64,000 nucleotides of DNA from Flavobacterium haoranii (GCA_003246205.1 QKBC01000005.1:62001-126000), one strand, 5' to 3'; counted from the first letter of the stretch, positions 51,940 to 62,801 are shown. The notes: generated by a model not told the origin, from the letters alone. Numbers and translations are program-made.

Positions 51940-52875
51940 ATGAAAAAATTCATTCTGAAAATATTATTTTTTGTCTGTTTGTTACTTTTTGCTTTCTTCC
52001 TTTGTATTTCCTTTGCCGATGGTACAACAGATGCTTCTTATTTAAAATTTACCAATCCAAAGCAAGACAGCTTCATTTTAGGAACTTCCAGAGCAGCACA
52101 AGGTTTACAACCTAAAGTTTTTGACAGCATTTTGAATACATCCCTTTATAATTTTGCTTTTACCATTGAACAGAGTCCTTATGGACCAACATATTTACAC
52201 AGTATTCAAAAAAAACTAGCCCCTAACACTAAAAACGGAATTTTTATCCTTTCAGTTGATCCTTGGAGTATTGCTTCAAAAACTAAAAATCCTAATGACA
52301 GTATCCATTTTAGAGAACTTACTCTTTGTTTGGGTAATACCCAAAATATAAATCAAAATCCCAACTATGAATATTTATTAAAAAATCTTCAAGGCCAATT
52401 TTACACTATTTTCACTAATAAAGTTTTCTATAAAGTCCTAGGAAAGGATAAACCTAAAGCTTTTTTACATGAAGATGGCTGGCTCGAACTTTTTGTTCCA
52501 ATGGATTCTGTTGAACTTAACAAACGTGTAACTCATCATATTGAAAATTATAAAAACAATATTTTACCGCAATTTCAATTTTCAAACTTGAGATTAAACT
52601 ATTTAAAAGAAACAATTCAATTTTTAAAAAAACACGGAAAAGTATATTTAGTAAGAGTCCCTGTCCATCCGAAAATGATGGAATTGGATCAAAAATTAAT
52701 TCCAGATTTTAATGCTAAGATGAATTCTTTAGTCCCTTTAGCTGATGCTTATCTCGACTTAACTCCAATTAATGCCAATTGTACTTTTATTGACGGAAAT
52801 CATTTATATAAAACATCAGGGGGAAAAATTTCAAAAAGCATAGCAGAATGGATAAAACTGCAAAATACACATTGA
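51940..52875 (+). CDS. SGNH-like partner of the MBOAT acyltransferase
   Basis: 311 residues with an N-terminal membrane anchor (MKKFILKILFFVCLLLFAFFLCISFA), the rest periplasmic. Candidate nucleophile Ser in FILGTSRAAQGL near residue 48 and the C-terminal Asp-x-x-His in FIDGNHLYKTSG near 290 are the marks of an SGNH/GDSL-type fold like AlgJ/DltD. It should act with the MBOAT protein to acylate an envelope polymer; the substrate is unknown. Its end abuts the pbpC end, with no room for a terminator. Confidence 0.75.
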   Translation: MKKFILKILFFVCLLLFAFFLCISFADGTTDASYLKFTNPKQDSFILGTSRAAQGLQPKVFDSILNTSLYNFAFTIEQSPYGPTYLHSIQKKLAPNTKNGIFILSVDPWSIASKTKNPNDSIHFRELTLCLGNTQNINQNPNYEYLLKNLQGQFYTIFTNKVFYKVLGKDKPKAFLHEDGWLELFVPMDSVELNKRVTHHIENYKNNILPQFQFSNLRLNYLKETIQFLKKHGKVYLVRVPVHPKMMELDQKLIPDFNAKMNSLVPLADAYLDLTPINANCTFIDGNHLYKTSGGKISKSIAEWIKLQNTH

Positions 52876-55236
52876 TTATCGGCTTCTTTCAACACTAATC
52901 CTCTGCTTAATTTCATTTCCATCTTCATCCACAACCGTAATCAAATGCTGCCCATTTGCAGTTATTAATGATTGTTCATGGAATGTCTTAGTTGTCCCTA
53001 AAAATTGGTCATCAACGTACCAAAAAAGTTCAGCTTCCGGATTAGAATGTGCAACTTTTAAAATCACAGGTTGTTCTATTCCGTTAAAATCTTTCGTCAA
53101 GATAATTTTGGTAAACTCATTAGGATAAATAAATGCCATTCTCGGTTTTGCATTGGCATCTTTGCAATCTTCCCGCAATGGTGGCACCGGAACATAATCT
53201 ACATGTTTGCTTTTATAATACCATTCCATAACCGGAGGTAAAATAAACCATGATTTGGAAACCATAGTATCGATACTTTCGCAACTGCTGTTTACGGTAA
53301 ATTGAAGGTTTTTATCCAAATGAATGATTTTATGATACGGGCATGTCTCTGTTTTTTTAGACGTTTTAGAAATCCATTGCTCAACAGTCGGACAATTTTC
53401 TTGTGCCAAATACCCTGATTGTTCACAAACCTTTACTTTTTCCATATCGTTATACGGTTGGGCAAACCATTTCCCTTTTGGCAACGTTCTAAAAACATCA
53501 AACAAAATGGGTGCTGCACTTTCCACACCAGTCAATAACGGACGACCTTCCCCTGTAGCATTTCCTACCCAAACACCCACAACATAATCGGGATTTACGC
53601 CAATAGCCCAAGCATCTCTTCCTCCAAAACTAGTTCCTGTTTTCCAAGCAATTTCCAACGACGAATCATAAAAACGCCAGGCCTCGTCACCTTCCGGTCG
53701 ATTGACTTCTTTCATGGCATTAAATGTTTGCCAAATAGCACCAGCTCCATAAATATTTTTCTCGTTTTTTTCTATTCCAAAATCAATCGGTTCATTTGTG
53801 ATGTATTGAAGCGAAGCCATTTCATTATTCCTGTACAAATCTTCTGTTGTCGTAAAATGATTCAAAGTAGAAGCCATATACGCATAAGCACTGCATAAAT
53901 CCCACAAACTAGATTCTGCGCCACCTAAAATCAACGACAAACCATAATGTGACGGATGACGATTAATATGATGCTGTTTTAATTTTTGAAGCTTTTCATA
54001 CAATCGGTTTACAGAATACTCTTTCAGCATCAAAACAGCAGGAATATTCAAAGAGCGCGCCAATGCTCTACTGGCAGGAACAGCGCCATCGAACGTATAG
54101 TTATAATTCTGCGGCGAATAACCACTAATTTGTGTTGGAATATCAGGAACCAAAGTATTCGGAAGTAATTCGCCTTCATCGAGCATGGCAGCATATAAAA
54201 AGGGTTTCAAAATACTACCCGTACTTCTTGGTGCTTGAATCACATCGACATCTTTTTGATGCTCTTTATCTGTTGGTGTATTTCCAACATACGAAAGCAC
54301 TTTTCTTGATTTCACATCAACCACTAAAACCGCCATATTGTACACTTTATTCTGGCGAAATGTATTATGATATTGCGCTACAATTCCATTTACTCGCTCT
54401 TGCAACGTATAATCAATAGTCGTGGTTATTTTCTGTCCTTGTTTTTCTGTATTGATTTTTTCCGTTAAATGAGAAGCAATTTTAGGAATCGCATACGGCT
54501 TTTGCGGAAGCAATTCTAACAAAGCTAAATCGTAGGTTTCTTTATCAATTGTCTTTTGTTGCCAAAGTTTCTTCAGTAACCGATTGCGTTTTTGCAGTAA
54601 TATTTCCTGATTTTTTCCGGGATAAATCAATCGTGGCGCATTGGGTAAAACAGCCAAAGTAGCAGCTTCTGCCCATGATAATTGATGCGGTTGTAAACCA
54701 AAATAACGCCAAGAAGCCATTTCTAATCCTACTACATTTCCACCAAATGGTGCATGCGAAGCATATAAATTCAAAATATCATCTTTGGCATAGCGAAACT
54801 CTAAACGAGTTGCCAAAATGACTTCCAAAAGTTTTTCAAAATAGCTTCTTTCAGCATTTTTTCGATGCAAACGAATGACTTGTTGGGTTAACGTACTTCC
54901 ACCGCGAACTACTTTTCCAGCCGCTCTGTTTTGTTGGAAAGCATGAAGCATTGCCACTGGATTAAACCCAAAATGTTTGTAAAAATATTGGTCTTCAAAA
55001 GCAACAATACACTTTTGAAATTTATACGGAACACTATCACTTTCCGGAAAACGCCATTGGCCATCTTTTGCAATTTTGGCTCCCAAAAACTGTCCGGTAT
55101 TACTTTCTAGGACTGTAGCATACGAATCATTGAATAAATTTCGTGGCAACGAAAAATAATAAACTACCACAAGAAAAATTCCTATGGTAGTTTTAATTTT
55201 GTTTCGTTTGAAATACGCAAAAACTTTATTTTGCAT
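52876..55236 (-). CDS. pbpC: Penicillin-binding protein 1C
   Basis: 786 residues. One N-terminal membrane helix (15-32), a GT51 transglycosylase domain (about 50-230) with AFEDQYFYKHFGFNP and GGSTLTQQVIRLHRKN, and a transpeptidase domain (about 290-570) with SxxK in RSTGSILKPFLYAA, SLN in ALARSLNIPAV and KTG in AWKTGTSFGGRDAW. A C-terminal biPBP_C domain follows. The alpha-2-macroglobulin gene starts the same run 9 bp upstream, the classic pbpC-yfhM pair. It would repair peptidoglycan where the neighbour traps attacking proteases. Confidence 0.95.
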   Translation of the reverse strand: MQNKVFAYFKRNKIKTTIGIFLVVVYYFSLPRNLFNDSYATVLESNTGQFLGAKIAKDGQWRFPESDSVPYKFQKCIVAFEDQYFYKHFGFNPVAMLHAFQQNRAAGKVVRGGSTLTQQVIRLHRKNAERSYFEKLLEVILATRLEFRYAKDDILNLYASHAPFGGNVVGLEMASWRYFGLQPHQLSWAEAATLAVLPNAPRLIYPGKNQEILLQKRNRLLKKLWQQKTIDKETYDLALLELLPQKPYAIPKIASHLTEKINTEKQGQKITTTIDYTLQERVNGIVAQYHNTFRQNKVYNMAVLVVDVKSRKVLSYVGNTPTDKEHQKDVDVIQAPRSTGSILKPFLYAAMLDEGELLPNTLVPDIPTQISGYSPQNYNYTFDGAVPASRALARSLNIPAVLMLKEYSVNRLYEKLQKLKQHHINRHPSHYGLSLILGGAESSLWDLCSAYAYMASTLNHFTTTEDLYRNNEMASLQYITNEPIDFGIEKNEKNIYGAGAIWQTFNAMKEVNRPEGDEAWRFYDSSLEIAWKTGTSFGGRDAWAIGVNPDYVVGVWVGNATGEGRPLLTGVESAAPILFDVFRTLPKGKWFAQPYNDMEKVKVCEQSGYLAQENCPTVEQWISKTSKKTETCPYHKIIHLDKNLQFTVNSSCESIDTMVSKSWFILPPVMEWYYKSKHVDYVPVPPLREDCKDANAKPRMAFIYPNEFTKIILTKDFNGIEQPVILKVAHSNPEAELFWYVDDQFLGTTKTFHEQSLITANGQHLITVVDEDGNEIKQRISVERSR

Positions 55237-55245
55237 CAGCTGATT

Positions 55246-58200
55246 TTATTCCTTAACAATAGCAATCCATTGTCCTTTGTTTCTAAAAATATAATTATCA
55301 TCATACATGGCTTCACATTGAATGCCAGGCAAATAATAGCTTCCCAAATACGATGCATTCAACAACACGGTAAATGTTTTACTTTCTCCGCGATTCAGAC
55401 CAAAATAAAATTGTGTTCTATCATCACGAATATCGATATAATCCGCTTTGTTTTCGGCAAAACTTCCAAAATCGGTAAAACGTGAATTCACAATTTCAAA
55501 TCCGGAAGGGAAAATTTGGGTCAAGGCTACATTTTGAATAGGTTCCGTTGCATTATTTCTCACAGTTACCTGCGCTACAATTTCGGTTCCTTGTTTCACA
55601 TTCGATAAACTTACCGCAGCTCCATTTCGTGTTTTATAAGAAACTTGCGCCGATAAATTTTTCATCATTTCGCGCTCTTGTCCCATCGGCAACACACCCG
55701 AATTTAGTACACGAACATATAAAGTAGCGTTTCCTGTGTTTTTCAGATTTACGTTATAATTACCTTGATTCACCACTAATTCTTTTTCCAATACCGATTT
55801 TGTTGTGGTCAATTTTTCAGATTTTCCGTTGAAAGTCAGATTACAATTAACACCTTTACTTCCGTTTTTAATTGCAAATTTTGACATCGCATACAACGAA
55901 TAGGCAGTTGTTTGTGTACTCATATAATATTCTCCCGACAAACGTTTTGCTAATGTATTCGCCGTTTGGAACGCTTTTGTTTTATCATCTAACAACAAGT
56001 AGGTTTCCAATAACATGGCTCTATTTCTGTCTTCTGAACCGTAATAGTAATAATAGTAACGATTTTCATCATTCACAGTATTCCAATTTACCGAAGTCAT
56101 AATTTTTTGTGCCGTTGCTTTTTGGCCAGCTAAAGCATAGGCTGCTGCCAGACGCAACTTAGAATCAGTTGATATACCAACTGTTTCTCGCAATCGGTTC
56201 ATAGAAGCCATATCGGCTTGTCCGGCTACAGCTAAAGTGTACAAACGATATGCCTGAGCAAAATCATTATGAAAATCGGAATTATAACGCCACTGTTTGG
56301 CTTGCTTCTGCTGGAACGAAATCCATTTTTGCTTGAAGCCAATTGGTAAAACATACCCTTTTTTCTCTGCTTCCATCATAAACTGACCGGCATAAGAAGT
56401 TCCCCAATCGTCGGCGGTGCTGTTACCTTGCCAATACGATAATCCGCCACTTGCCAACTGAAAACGGCCTAAACGCTGAATTCCTTCATTGATATTTTGC
56501 TGGATTTTTTGTTTTTGGCTGTCATTTATCGCTACTACATCAGTTAAATACAATTGCGGAAAAACACTTGACGTAGTTTGTTCTACACAACCGTGCGGAT
56601 ATTGAATTAAATATTGTAATCTTCGTCCAAAATCAATAGTTGGAAAAGAAGAAACTTCAACTCCTGCTTTATTCGTTCCCGCAACACCAAATGTAGTCCA
56701 ATTGATATCTTTACTTTCATTTGGTCCCAAAACAACATCCACAAAATCATTCGTCATCGGATTCGGATTTTCTACATCCAACTCTACTTCATACGTTGCT
56801 TTTTGATTACCTGATGTTGCGATGACTTCCAATTTGGCAATGCCAATTTTATCTGCGGCTTCTAAATCAAAATACACCATTTTTTCATCTGGCGAAGCAA
56901 ACGAAATACTTTGCTGAGAAGCTCCTTGCACTTTTAAGAAGCTATTGGTTTTGATTTGAACCGAAACATTTTTCACTTGATTTTCCATAGCAAAAACCGT
57001 GATGGGCAACGTAATTTTCTCTGATGGAGAAATTTTTCTCGGCATGGAAGCCAATACCATCAACGGATTTTTAACCGGAGCTGTCTTTTCTGTGCTTCCG
57101 TAAGCGTTCGTATTCGCATTTCCGGCTACTACCATCGCTCTAACCGAACCTACATAATTAGGCATCGTAAAACGATGTGCTGCTTTTTGTCCTTTTTCTA
57201 ATTTATAAGGTCCTTTATAAATAATAACCGGTTTGAAACGGTTGGCTTTTTTAGCTTTTCCTCCTCCTAAATCTTCATCTCCACCAATACTGAATATCTG
57301 ATTGATCTTTCCGCCATACGCCCCAATAACATCATCATAAATATCCCAAGTACGAACGCCAAGTGCTTGTTTCGCATAAAATTTATCCCACGCATTCGGT
57401 GTTTTAAATCGGGTTAAATCCAACAAACCTTCATCAACAATAGCAATCGTATACGTCATTTCTTTGCCTGATTGTTCGCTCACTTTAATTGTAGCTTCTT
57501 TTTCAGGACGCAACACTTCAGCCATTTCAATTTGAGGTTTTAGAACGGTATTTTTATCGATAACTTCAATCGGTAAGATTCCATACATTCTAATCGGAGC
57601 ATCGTTCAACGTAGACGCGTGCGGTTTGAGCAACGAAATGTTGGCATACACATTTGGCGCCATTTCCGGAGTTATTTCTACCTCAACTTTAGTTTCGCCT
57701 TTAGTGGTGTTTGCCCAAAGTGTTTGCACTACTTTTGAACCGTTTTCGAAAGACAACAAAGCACGTCCGCCTTCGCTGGAAGGAAATGAAATAATCGCTT
57801 TTTCGCCTACCTGATATTTTTCTTTATCGGAAGTAAAAACCAACATATTTGCTGTTTCTCCAGTTCCTGATTTTGATTTTCCAGACCAAATTGGCCAATC
57901 GATAATTTGAGTTGTACTAGTTGCATGACCGCCGTTTTCATCCACCACACGAATTAAGTAACGTCCCCAATCATTTTCCGGAACTTCAAACTGAAATGAC
58001 GCTTTTCCTTTTGCATCGGTATTTAACACGAAATTTTGATACGCAGTTGTACTATAATCCGAATTGTATTTCGCTAAATCATCATTTGACGAATTCCACC
58101 ACCAACGCCAATCTACTTTATACACTCGAACCTCTAAATTTTTAACTGCTTTCGGTTTGCCATTTTCAGAAAGTGTTACTACTTCAAAACGATTCACTTT

Positions 58201-60771
58201 TCCAGTTTCTAGCATGCCATATTTATTGGTTTCCGGACTTTTTAACCCTACATACGTTTCATAAGGAGAAAAATGAGCTGTAACTACATCCGTACTAAAA
58301 TCACCACCATTTTCATAGGCTTTGGTTTGGAAAACTACTTTTAATTTCCCTGGCGATTGACGGTTTACTTTAGGCTGCAACGTAATATTAGCGAAACCTG
58401 TTTCATCTACTTTACCTGAATACACATTGACTTCTTCTGTATAAAAATTGCGAACTTCATCATCAAAATCGTAGGCTGCATATCCTTTAAAAGTAGTATT
58501 CTCTTTCATGAATTTTGCCTGCATTTCTACTTTCAGATTCTTAGCCGGAGCACCGTGCAGCCAATTGACCTGAACCGTTCCTTTATTAGGTTGGTTCCCC
58601 GAAATTTGTGCATCGTTAAAACTATTCTTGATTTTTAAACGATTCGGTTTAATTGTCTCAATTTTAATAGATTTGTAGAAATTAGCTCCGCCCACACTAA
58701 CTTTAGCTTCCCAATTTCCGGTTAAATCAGTAGATTTAGTAGCCACATTAAATAAATAATGATTACTCTCTTTATATTTTTGAACCGCTTGATAAGTTAA
58801 CTTTCCTTTTGGATCGGATAAACGGAATTTAATCGGATGCTTTCCGGCTAATTTACTTTCGTTATCATTCAACATAAATGCAATATGCAGTGTGTCGCCC
58901 GGGCGCCAAACACCTCGTTCGCCATAAATATAGCCTTTCAATCCTTTTTGCAAGGTTTCTCCGCTCACATCAAAATTACTCACTGAAAGCGATTGCCCTT
59001 CATCTAAACGAACATAGGTAGTATTGTTGTTTTGTGTAACTACAGCAAAAAAAGCATATTTTTCTAAATCGATAGTTGCCCAACCTTTATCATCTGTTTG
59101 TACTGTTCCCAGTTTTTGTTGTTGGAAATTATACAAATCAACAGTCGCTCCCAGAACCGGTTCGGTTGTTACAATATTGTTTACTGCAAAGAAGTAAGAA
59201 CCATTTTCGCCTCTTTTGGCAATAACACCTAAATCGGTTGCCGCTACATTAGTTGCAATTGTTTTTCGATAATAATAGGAATTGGTACACGGATCTTCTC
59301 TTTCTGACCATTCGTAATCATCATAATAATAATCGTCTTCGTAATAATAGTAATTACCATTATTGCTTCTTACTTCTTCATTATCATCTTCCGGTTCATC
59401 TGTTGTTTCGTCTTCTTCTGTCGAAGCACACTTATAAAGTGAATATTTTTTATTGAAATTTAATTCGACTCTATAAATAGCTCCCGGTTCCGGATTAATG
59501 ATTTTTGACAAGTCTAAAGCATAAGCATTCCATTTGCTATAATTAACCAAATTACTTTTCTTCAAAGTCACTTTTTGTTTGGCAATTGGTCCGGCTACTT
59601 TTCTAAGGTTGTAATTTCCATTCAGTTGATTATCCTGCAAAAATTGCAATACGTTGTTTTTATAAATCTTATAAACTTTAACATCAACAGCGCTTAAATT
59701 AACCGCTTCAAAATTAATCTTCAAATTATTAGAGCTCGGCAAAATCGTTCCGCTTTTTACAAAACGAACACTAGGCTTCAATTGCTCGAAAGCTATTTTT
59801 TGCGAAAAGTTTTGCTTCAATTTGTAACCATCTTCACTTTCAATTCCTTGAAAAACCTCAACTAATAATTCGCCTTTCAAAGGTTCGTTAAAAAATACTT
59901 TTAGTAGATTTCCGGCTGTCGCAAATTTCAATTGGTTAGCTGATTCTACTTGAACCAAACCATTAAAATCTTGATTTTTCTTTAAAGGATCAGAGAAATT
60001 AAGTAATAGAACCTGTGTGTTTCCTTCTTCTACTTCTGCACTTAAAACCGAAAAAATATTTTTTCCGGGAATGTCAATTTCTGTTTCTCCTTTTTGTTCG
60101 ATATTAAAATCTTTTCCGTCCCAAGAAACTTTTATTTTAGAATCTTCTTCAAATCTTTGGATGCTATCAATCACGAATTTGAATTCGCGTGCAGTGCTAA
60201 ATTCTTTATCTATTTTAACGGATAATTTTTTGTCCTTTTGCAATACAGAAATTAACTGATTTGCTTTTTCCATCGGAAAATTATCGCTGGTATTCAGTAC
60301 TCCGTTTAAATAGAAATAATCTTTATCGTATGACTGTAAATCTTGAAAATTAACTACAAAATCTTGCTTAATGGTTTTTACTGTAAAATTAAAAGTTTCT
60401 AATTCATCCGAAACATCTTTTAGCTTTGACAGATGAAAACTCACTTTATACTCCTGATTGTTCTTTAATGGCGAAGTCGGCATAAAAGCAACGGTATTGC
60501 TTGACAAGGCTACTACTTTTCCTTCAACTGCCGGTTCCAGAGTAAATAATTTACTATCTAACTTTGTTTCAGGTGTCCAATCGGGTATGTCAAATGCGAG
60601 AACGACGCGAATATCATCATGGGCTGATATTAATCCTGAACTGAAATTCCGGATATATTCTTTGAACAATTCATAATTGGAATTAAATTCTTTAGTTGAT
60701 TTAGAACAAGAAACTATTAGCAAAAAGGCTAATGTTAAAAGCCCTCCTAAAAGAGTTTTGGTTTTAGTCAT
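55246..60771 (-). CDS. Bacterial alpha-2-macroglobulin family lipoprotein
   Basis: 1841 residues with a lipobox-type signal (LAFLLIVSCSK). It is a periplasmic protease trap: many MG-type beta domains, the A2M signature YGERGVWRPGDTLHIAFML near residue 620, and the thioester motif C-V-E-Q in PHGCVEQTTSS near 1394, followed by the alpha-helical thioester domain (about 1400-1640). A Tyr/Asp-rich low-complexity run (NYYYYEDDYYYDDYEW) sits near 475. The thioester should bind attacking proteases covalently. Co-transcribed with pbpC, which it precedes by 9 bp. Confidence 0.94.
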   Translation of the reverse strand: MTKTKTLLGGLLTLAFLLIVSCSKSTKEFNSNYELFKEYIRNFSSGLISAHDDIRVVLAFDIPDWTPETKLDSKLFTLEPAVEGKVVALSSNTVAFMPTSPLKNNQEYKVSFHLSKLKDVSDELETFNFTVKTIKQDFVVNFQDLQSYDKDYFYLNGVLNTSDNFPMEKANQLISVLQKDKKLSVKIDKEFSTAREFKFVIDSIQRFEEDSKIKVSWDGKDFNIEQKGETEIDIPGKNIFSVLSAEVEEGNTQVLLLNFSDPLKKNQDFNGLVQVESANQLKFATAGNLLKVFFNEPLKGELLVEVFQGIESEDGYKLKQNFSQKIAFEQLKPSVRFVKSGTILPSSNNLKINFEAVNLSAVDVKVYKIYKNNVLQFLQDNQLNGNYNLRKVAGPIAKQKVTLKKSNLVNYSKWNAYALDLSKIINPEPGAIYRVELNFNKKYSLYKCASTEEDETTDEPEDDNEEVRSNNGNYYYYEDDYYYDDYEWSEREDPCTNSYYYRKTIATNVAATDLGVIAKRGENGSYFFAVNNIVTTEPVLGATVDLYNFQQQKLGTVQTDDKGWATIDLEKYAFFAVVTQNNNTTYVRLDEGQSLSVSNFDVSGETLQKGLKGYIYGERGVWRPGDTLHIAFMLNDNESKLAGKHPIKFRLSDPKGKLTYQAVQKYKESNHYLFNVATKSTDLTGNWEAKVSVGGANFYKSIKIETIKPNRLKIKNSFNDAQISGNQPNKGTVQVNWLHGAPAKNLKVEMQAKFMKENTTFKGYAAYDFDDEVRNFYTEEVNVYSGKVDETGFANITLQPKVNRQSPGKLKVVFQTKAYENGGDFSTDVVTAHFSPYETYVGLKSPETNKYGMLETGKVNRFEVVTLSENGKPKAVKNLEVRVYKVDWRWWWNSSNDDLAKYNSDYSTTAYQNFVLNTDAKGKASFQFEVPENDWGRYLIRVVDENGGHATSTTQIIDWPIWSGKSKSGTGETANMLVFTSDKEKYQVGEKAIISFPSSEGGRALLSFENGSKVVQTLWANTTKGETKVEVEITPEMAPNVYANISLLKPHASTLNDAPIRMYGILPIEVIDKNTVLKPQIEMAEVLRPEKEATIKVSEQSGKEMTYTIAIVDEGLLDLTRFKTPNAWDKFYAKQALGVRTWDIYDDVIGAYGGKINQIFSIGGDEDLGGGKAKKANRFKPVIIYKGPYKLEKGQKAAHRFTMPNYVGSVRAMVVAGNANTNAYGSTEKTAPVKNPLMVLASMPRKISPSEKITLPITVFAMENQVKNVSVQIKTNSFLKVQGASQQSISFASPDEKMVYFDLEAADKIGIAKLEVIATSGNQKATYEVELDVENPNPMTNDFVDVVLGPNESKDINWTTFGVAGTNKAGVEVSSFPTIDFGRRLQYLIQYPHGCVEQTTSSVFPQLYLTDVVAINDSQKQKIQQNINEGIQRLGRFQLASGGLSYWQGNSTADDWGTSYAGQFMMEAEKKGYVLPIGFKQKWISFQQKQAKQWRYNSDFHNDFAQAYRLYTLAVAGQADMASMNRLRETVGISTDSKLRLAAAYALAGQKATAQKIMTSVNWNTVNDENRYYYYYYGSEDRNRAMLLETYLLLDDKTKAFQTANTLAKRLSGEYYMSTQTTAYSLYAMSKFAIKNGSKGVNCNLTFNGKSEKLTTTKSVLEKELVVNQGNYNVNLKNTGNATLYVRVLNSGVLPMGQEREMMKNLSAQVSYKTRNGAAVSLSNVKQGTEIVAQVTVRNNATEPIQNVALTQIFPSGFEIVNSRFTDFGSFAENKADYIDIRDDRTQFYFGLNRGESKTFTVLLNASYLGSYYLPGIQCEAMYDDNYIFRNKGQWIAIVKE

Positions 60772-60864
60772 GATTGGATGGATTATAGATGTTTTTTTTG
60801 TACTAGCAAAAATGATGCAAAAATCACCTTAAAGATATTATTTTTTTACTAAAAATACGACAGT

Positions 60865-61305
60865 TTATCTTTTAGTTCTAAAAAAAGCTCGCATTAATAG
60901 AGCACATTCTTTTTCTAAAACTCCGCTAATCACTTTAGTTTTAGGATGTAACTGTGTTCCTAATTTTGTAAAACCTCTGTTTTCATCAGCAGCACCATAC
61001 ACAATTTTTGAAATTTGACTCCAATACAAAGCTCCGGCACACATTTGACAAGGTTCTAACGTAACGTATAAAGTGCAATCTTTAAGATATTTTCCTCCCA
61101 AATAGTTTGCAGCACTTGTTATAGCCTGCATTTCGGCATGAGCTGTAACATCATGAAGCAATTCGGTAAGGTTATGACTTCGGGCTATTACTTTGTTATC
61201 GATCACAATAACAGCTCCGACAGGAATTTCACCTTTTTCAAATGCTATTTCAGCCTCTAGTAAGGCTTTTTTCATAAAATATTCGTCGGTGAAAATGTTT
61301 TCCAT
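60865..61305 (-). CDS. tadA: tRNA-specific adenosine deaminase family protein
   Basis: 146 residues from the ATG giving MENIFTDEYFMKKALLEAEIAFEKGEIPVGAVI (a GTG lies two codons upstream). The zinc deaminase motif is complete: HAE in DVTAHAEMQAI (catalytic Glu) and PCQMC in TLEPCQMCAGALYWSQI. TadA converts A34 to inosine in tRNA-Arg(ACG). The RxxF-type C-terminus FFRTKR also fits. The 60772-60864 gap holds no gene. Confidence 0.92.
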   Translation of the reverse strand: MENIFTDEYFMKKALLEAEIAFEKGEIPVGAVIVIDNKVIARSHNLTELLHDVTAHAEMQAITSAANYLGGKYLKDCTLYVTLEPCQMCAGALYWSQISKIVYGAADENRGFTKLGTQLHPKTKVISGVLEKECALLMRAFFRTKR

Positions 61306-61373
61306 GCTCACAAAAGTACATTTTTTTCAAAAATGTACTGTTTCTTTATTGTTTTATTCCTATTACAAATTGT

Positions 61374-62801
61374 TTACAATTTGAAATTTCGGGAAAACGG
61401 AATTTCTGTTTTATCAGTCATTATTACTGAGGTTTTATTCATTTGACTGATAAAGTTTTTATTGATGATATAGGAACGATGGCATTTTACAAAGTTTGGC
61501 GGTAATTGCTCCATAATCTCTGATAATTTCCCTCTTACAAATTGGTTTTTACCTGTTGTAACCAGTTGTAAATAATGGTCTTCTGATTTTATATACATCA
61601 ATTCATTCAGGTATACTTTTGCCTTATTTTTAAGTGTAATATGATCTTCTATAACCAATTGTTTTACTTTTTCCAGTTCTTGAACTGTAGTTGTATGCTG
61701 ATGTTCTATTGTTGCTTTTTCTTGAAGAATTTTTCTTTTTTTCTCATCTACTTTTTTCCAACGGAGGAAGGAATAAAATGCTAATAAGAATACCAAAAAC
61801 AATAAGATACTATAAATTACTCTATTCTTATTGAACTTTGTTTCTAACGAAGTTAATTCTCTTTGTTTTTCTTTGAGTTGGAATTTTGAATCTATTTCAT
61901 AGAAGTTGCTGTTCTTCCTGAAATCATCCAATAAGGAATCCAGTTTGGTAAAAATGAGTTCACTTTTACGAAACTGAGTACTATCTCCTAATTTGGAATA
62001 GATTTCTTTTCGCTTAAAATACAACAAACGATATGATTTTACTTTGTATTTTGATATCGGTAATACTTCCGCTTTGGCTAAATATTCCAATGCTTCTGAA
62101 TATTTGGATTGATCCACATCATTTACTGCTAAATTCAGGTAATTGTAAAATTGATTTTGTACATCAGCTGTTTTACCGGATAAATAGAGTGATTTTTGAA
62201 AAACTTCAGTAGCCTCTTTATACTTTTTTTCCTGATTTTTTAAATAGCCATAAGCTAATAGTGTTTTTGCCTGAAAGTTTTCTTGCTTTTGGTAATACTC
62301 CGTTTGGAATATTTTTTCAAATTCTTTTTCCGCTTCCGGAAATTGAAGACTATCAACCAGGTGATCTTTGGCAAATTCTAAATAACAATAGGATCTCCAC
62401 TTATCGCTTTCATCTTCCTGAGAAAGTGTATACAGTTGATTCAGAAAAAAACGTCTGTCTTTATGATAGTAATTTTTAGAGGATTCCACATAATGGATAT
62501 CATACAGCAATTGCTTGTACTCTTCCTCACTTATTGTTTTGTTGATTTGCTCTTTTTCGTAAACTTTATAATAATTAGCATACGCTGAATCTTCTATATT
62601 GATATCTCTGTACAACTCAGCTATTTTTAGTAACTGTTGAATTGATGCCGAAGAAGCAGTTGTAACCTGCTTCTTTAAGGCAACAATTTCCTGTATCTCT
62701 TTTTTATAGAAATAGTTGTATGAAATAGAGTCTTTGTCTATTTGTGAAAACAAAACAGAAGAACAGAATATAAAAAAGTATGCAATATAACTTTTCATCA
62801 T
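61374..62801 (-). CDS. TPR-membrane-LytTR regulator
   Basis: 475 residues. Signal peptide (MMKSYIAYFFIFCSSVLFSQ), a periplasmic TPR part (about 45-295), one membrane helix (about 328-350, VIYSILLFLVFLLAFYSFL), a coiled region and a C-terminal LytTR DNA-binding domain (about 395-475) with NELMYIKSEDHYLQLVTTG and NFVKCHRSYIINKNFI. The protein can sense outside signals and bind DNA directly. Its ATG directly abuts the stop of the preceding gene on the same strand. Confidence 0.88.
   Translation of the reverse strand: MMKSYIAYFFIFCSSVLFSQIDKDSISYNYFYKKEIQEIVALKKQVTTASSASIQQLLKIAELYRDINIEDSAYANYYKVYEKEQINKTISEEEYKQLLYDIHYVESSKNYYHKDRRFFLNQLYTLSQEDESDKWRSYCYLEFAKDHLVDSLQFPEAEKEFEKIFQTEYYQKQENFQAKTLLAYGYLKNQEKKYKEATEVFQKSLYLSGKTADVQNQFYNYLNLAVNDVDQSKYSEALEYLAKAEVLPISKYKVKSYRLLYFKRKEIYSKLGDSTQFRKSELIFTKLDSLLDDFRKNSNFYEIDSKFQLKEKQRELTSLETKFNKNRVIYSILLFLVFLLAFYSFLRWKKVDEKKRKILQEKATIEHQHTTTVQELEKVKQLVIEDHITLKNKAKVYLNELMYIKSEDHYLQLVTTGKNQFVRGKLSEIMEQLPPNFVKCHRSYIINKNFISQMNKTSVIMTDKTEIPFSRNFKL

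Noticed and set aside
55246..60771. Several open frames on the plus strand inside the alpha-2-macroglobulin gene
   Set aside because: They are opposite-frame shadows of a clear 1841-residue protein.
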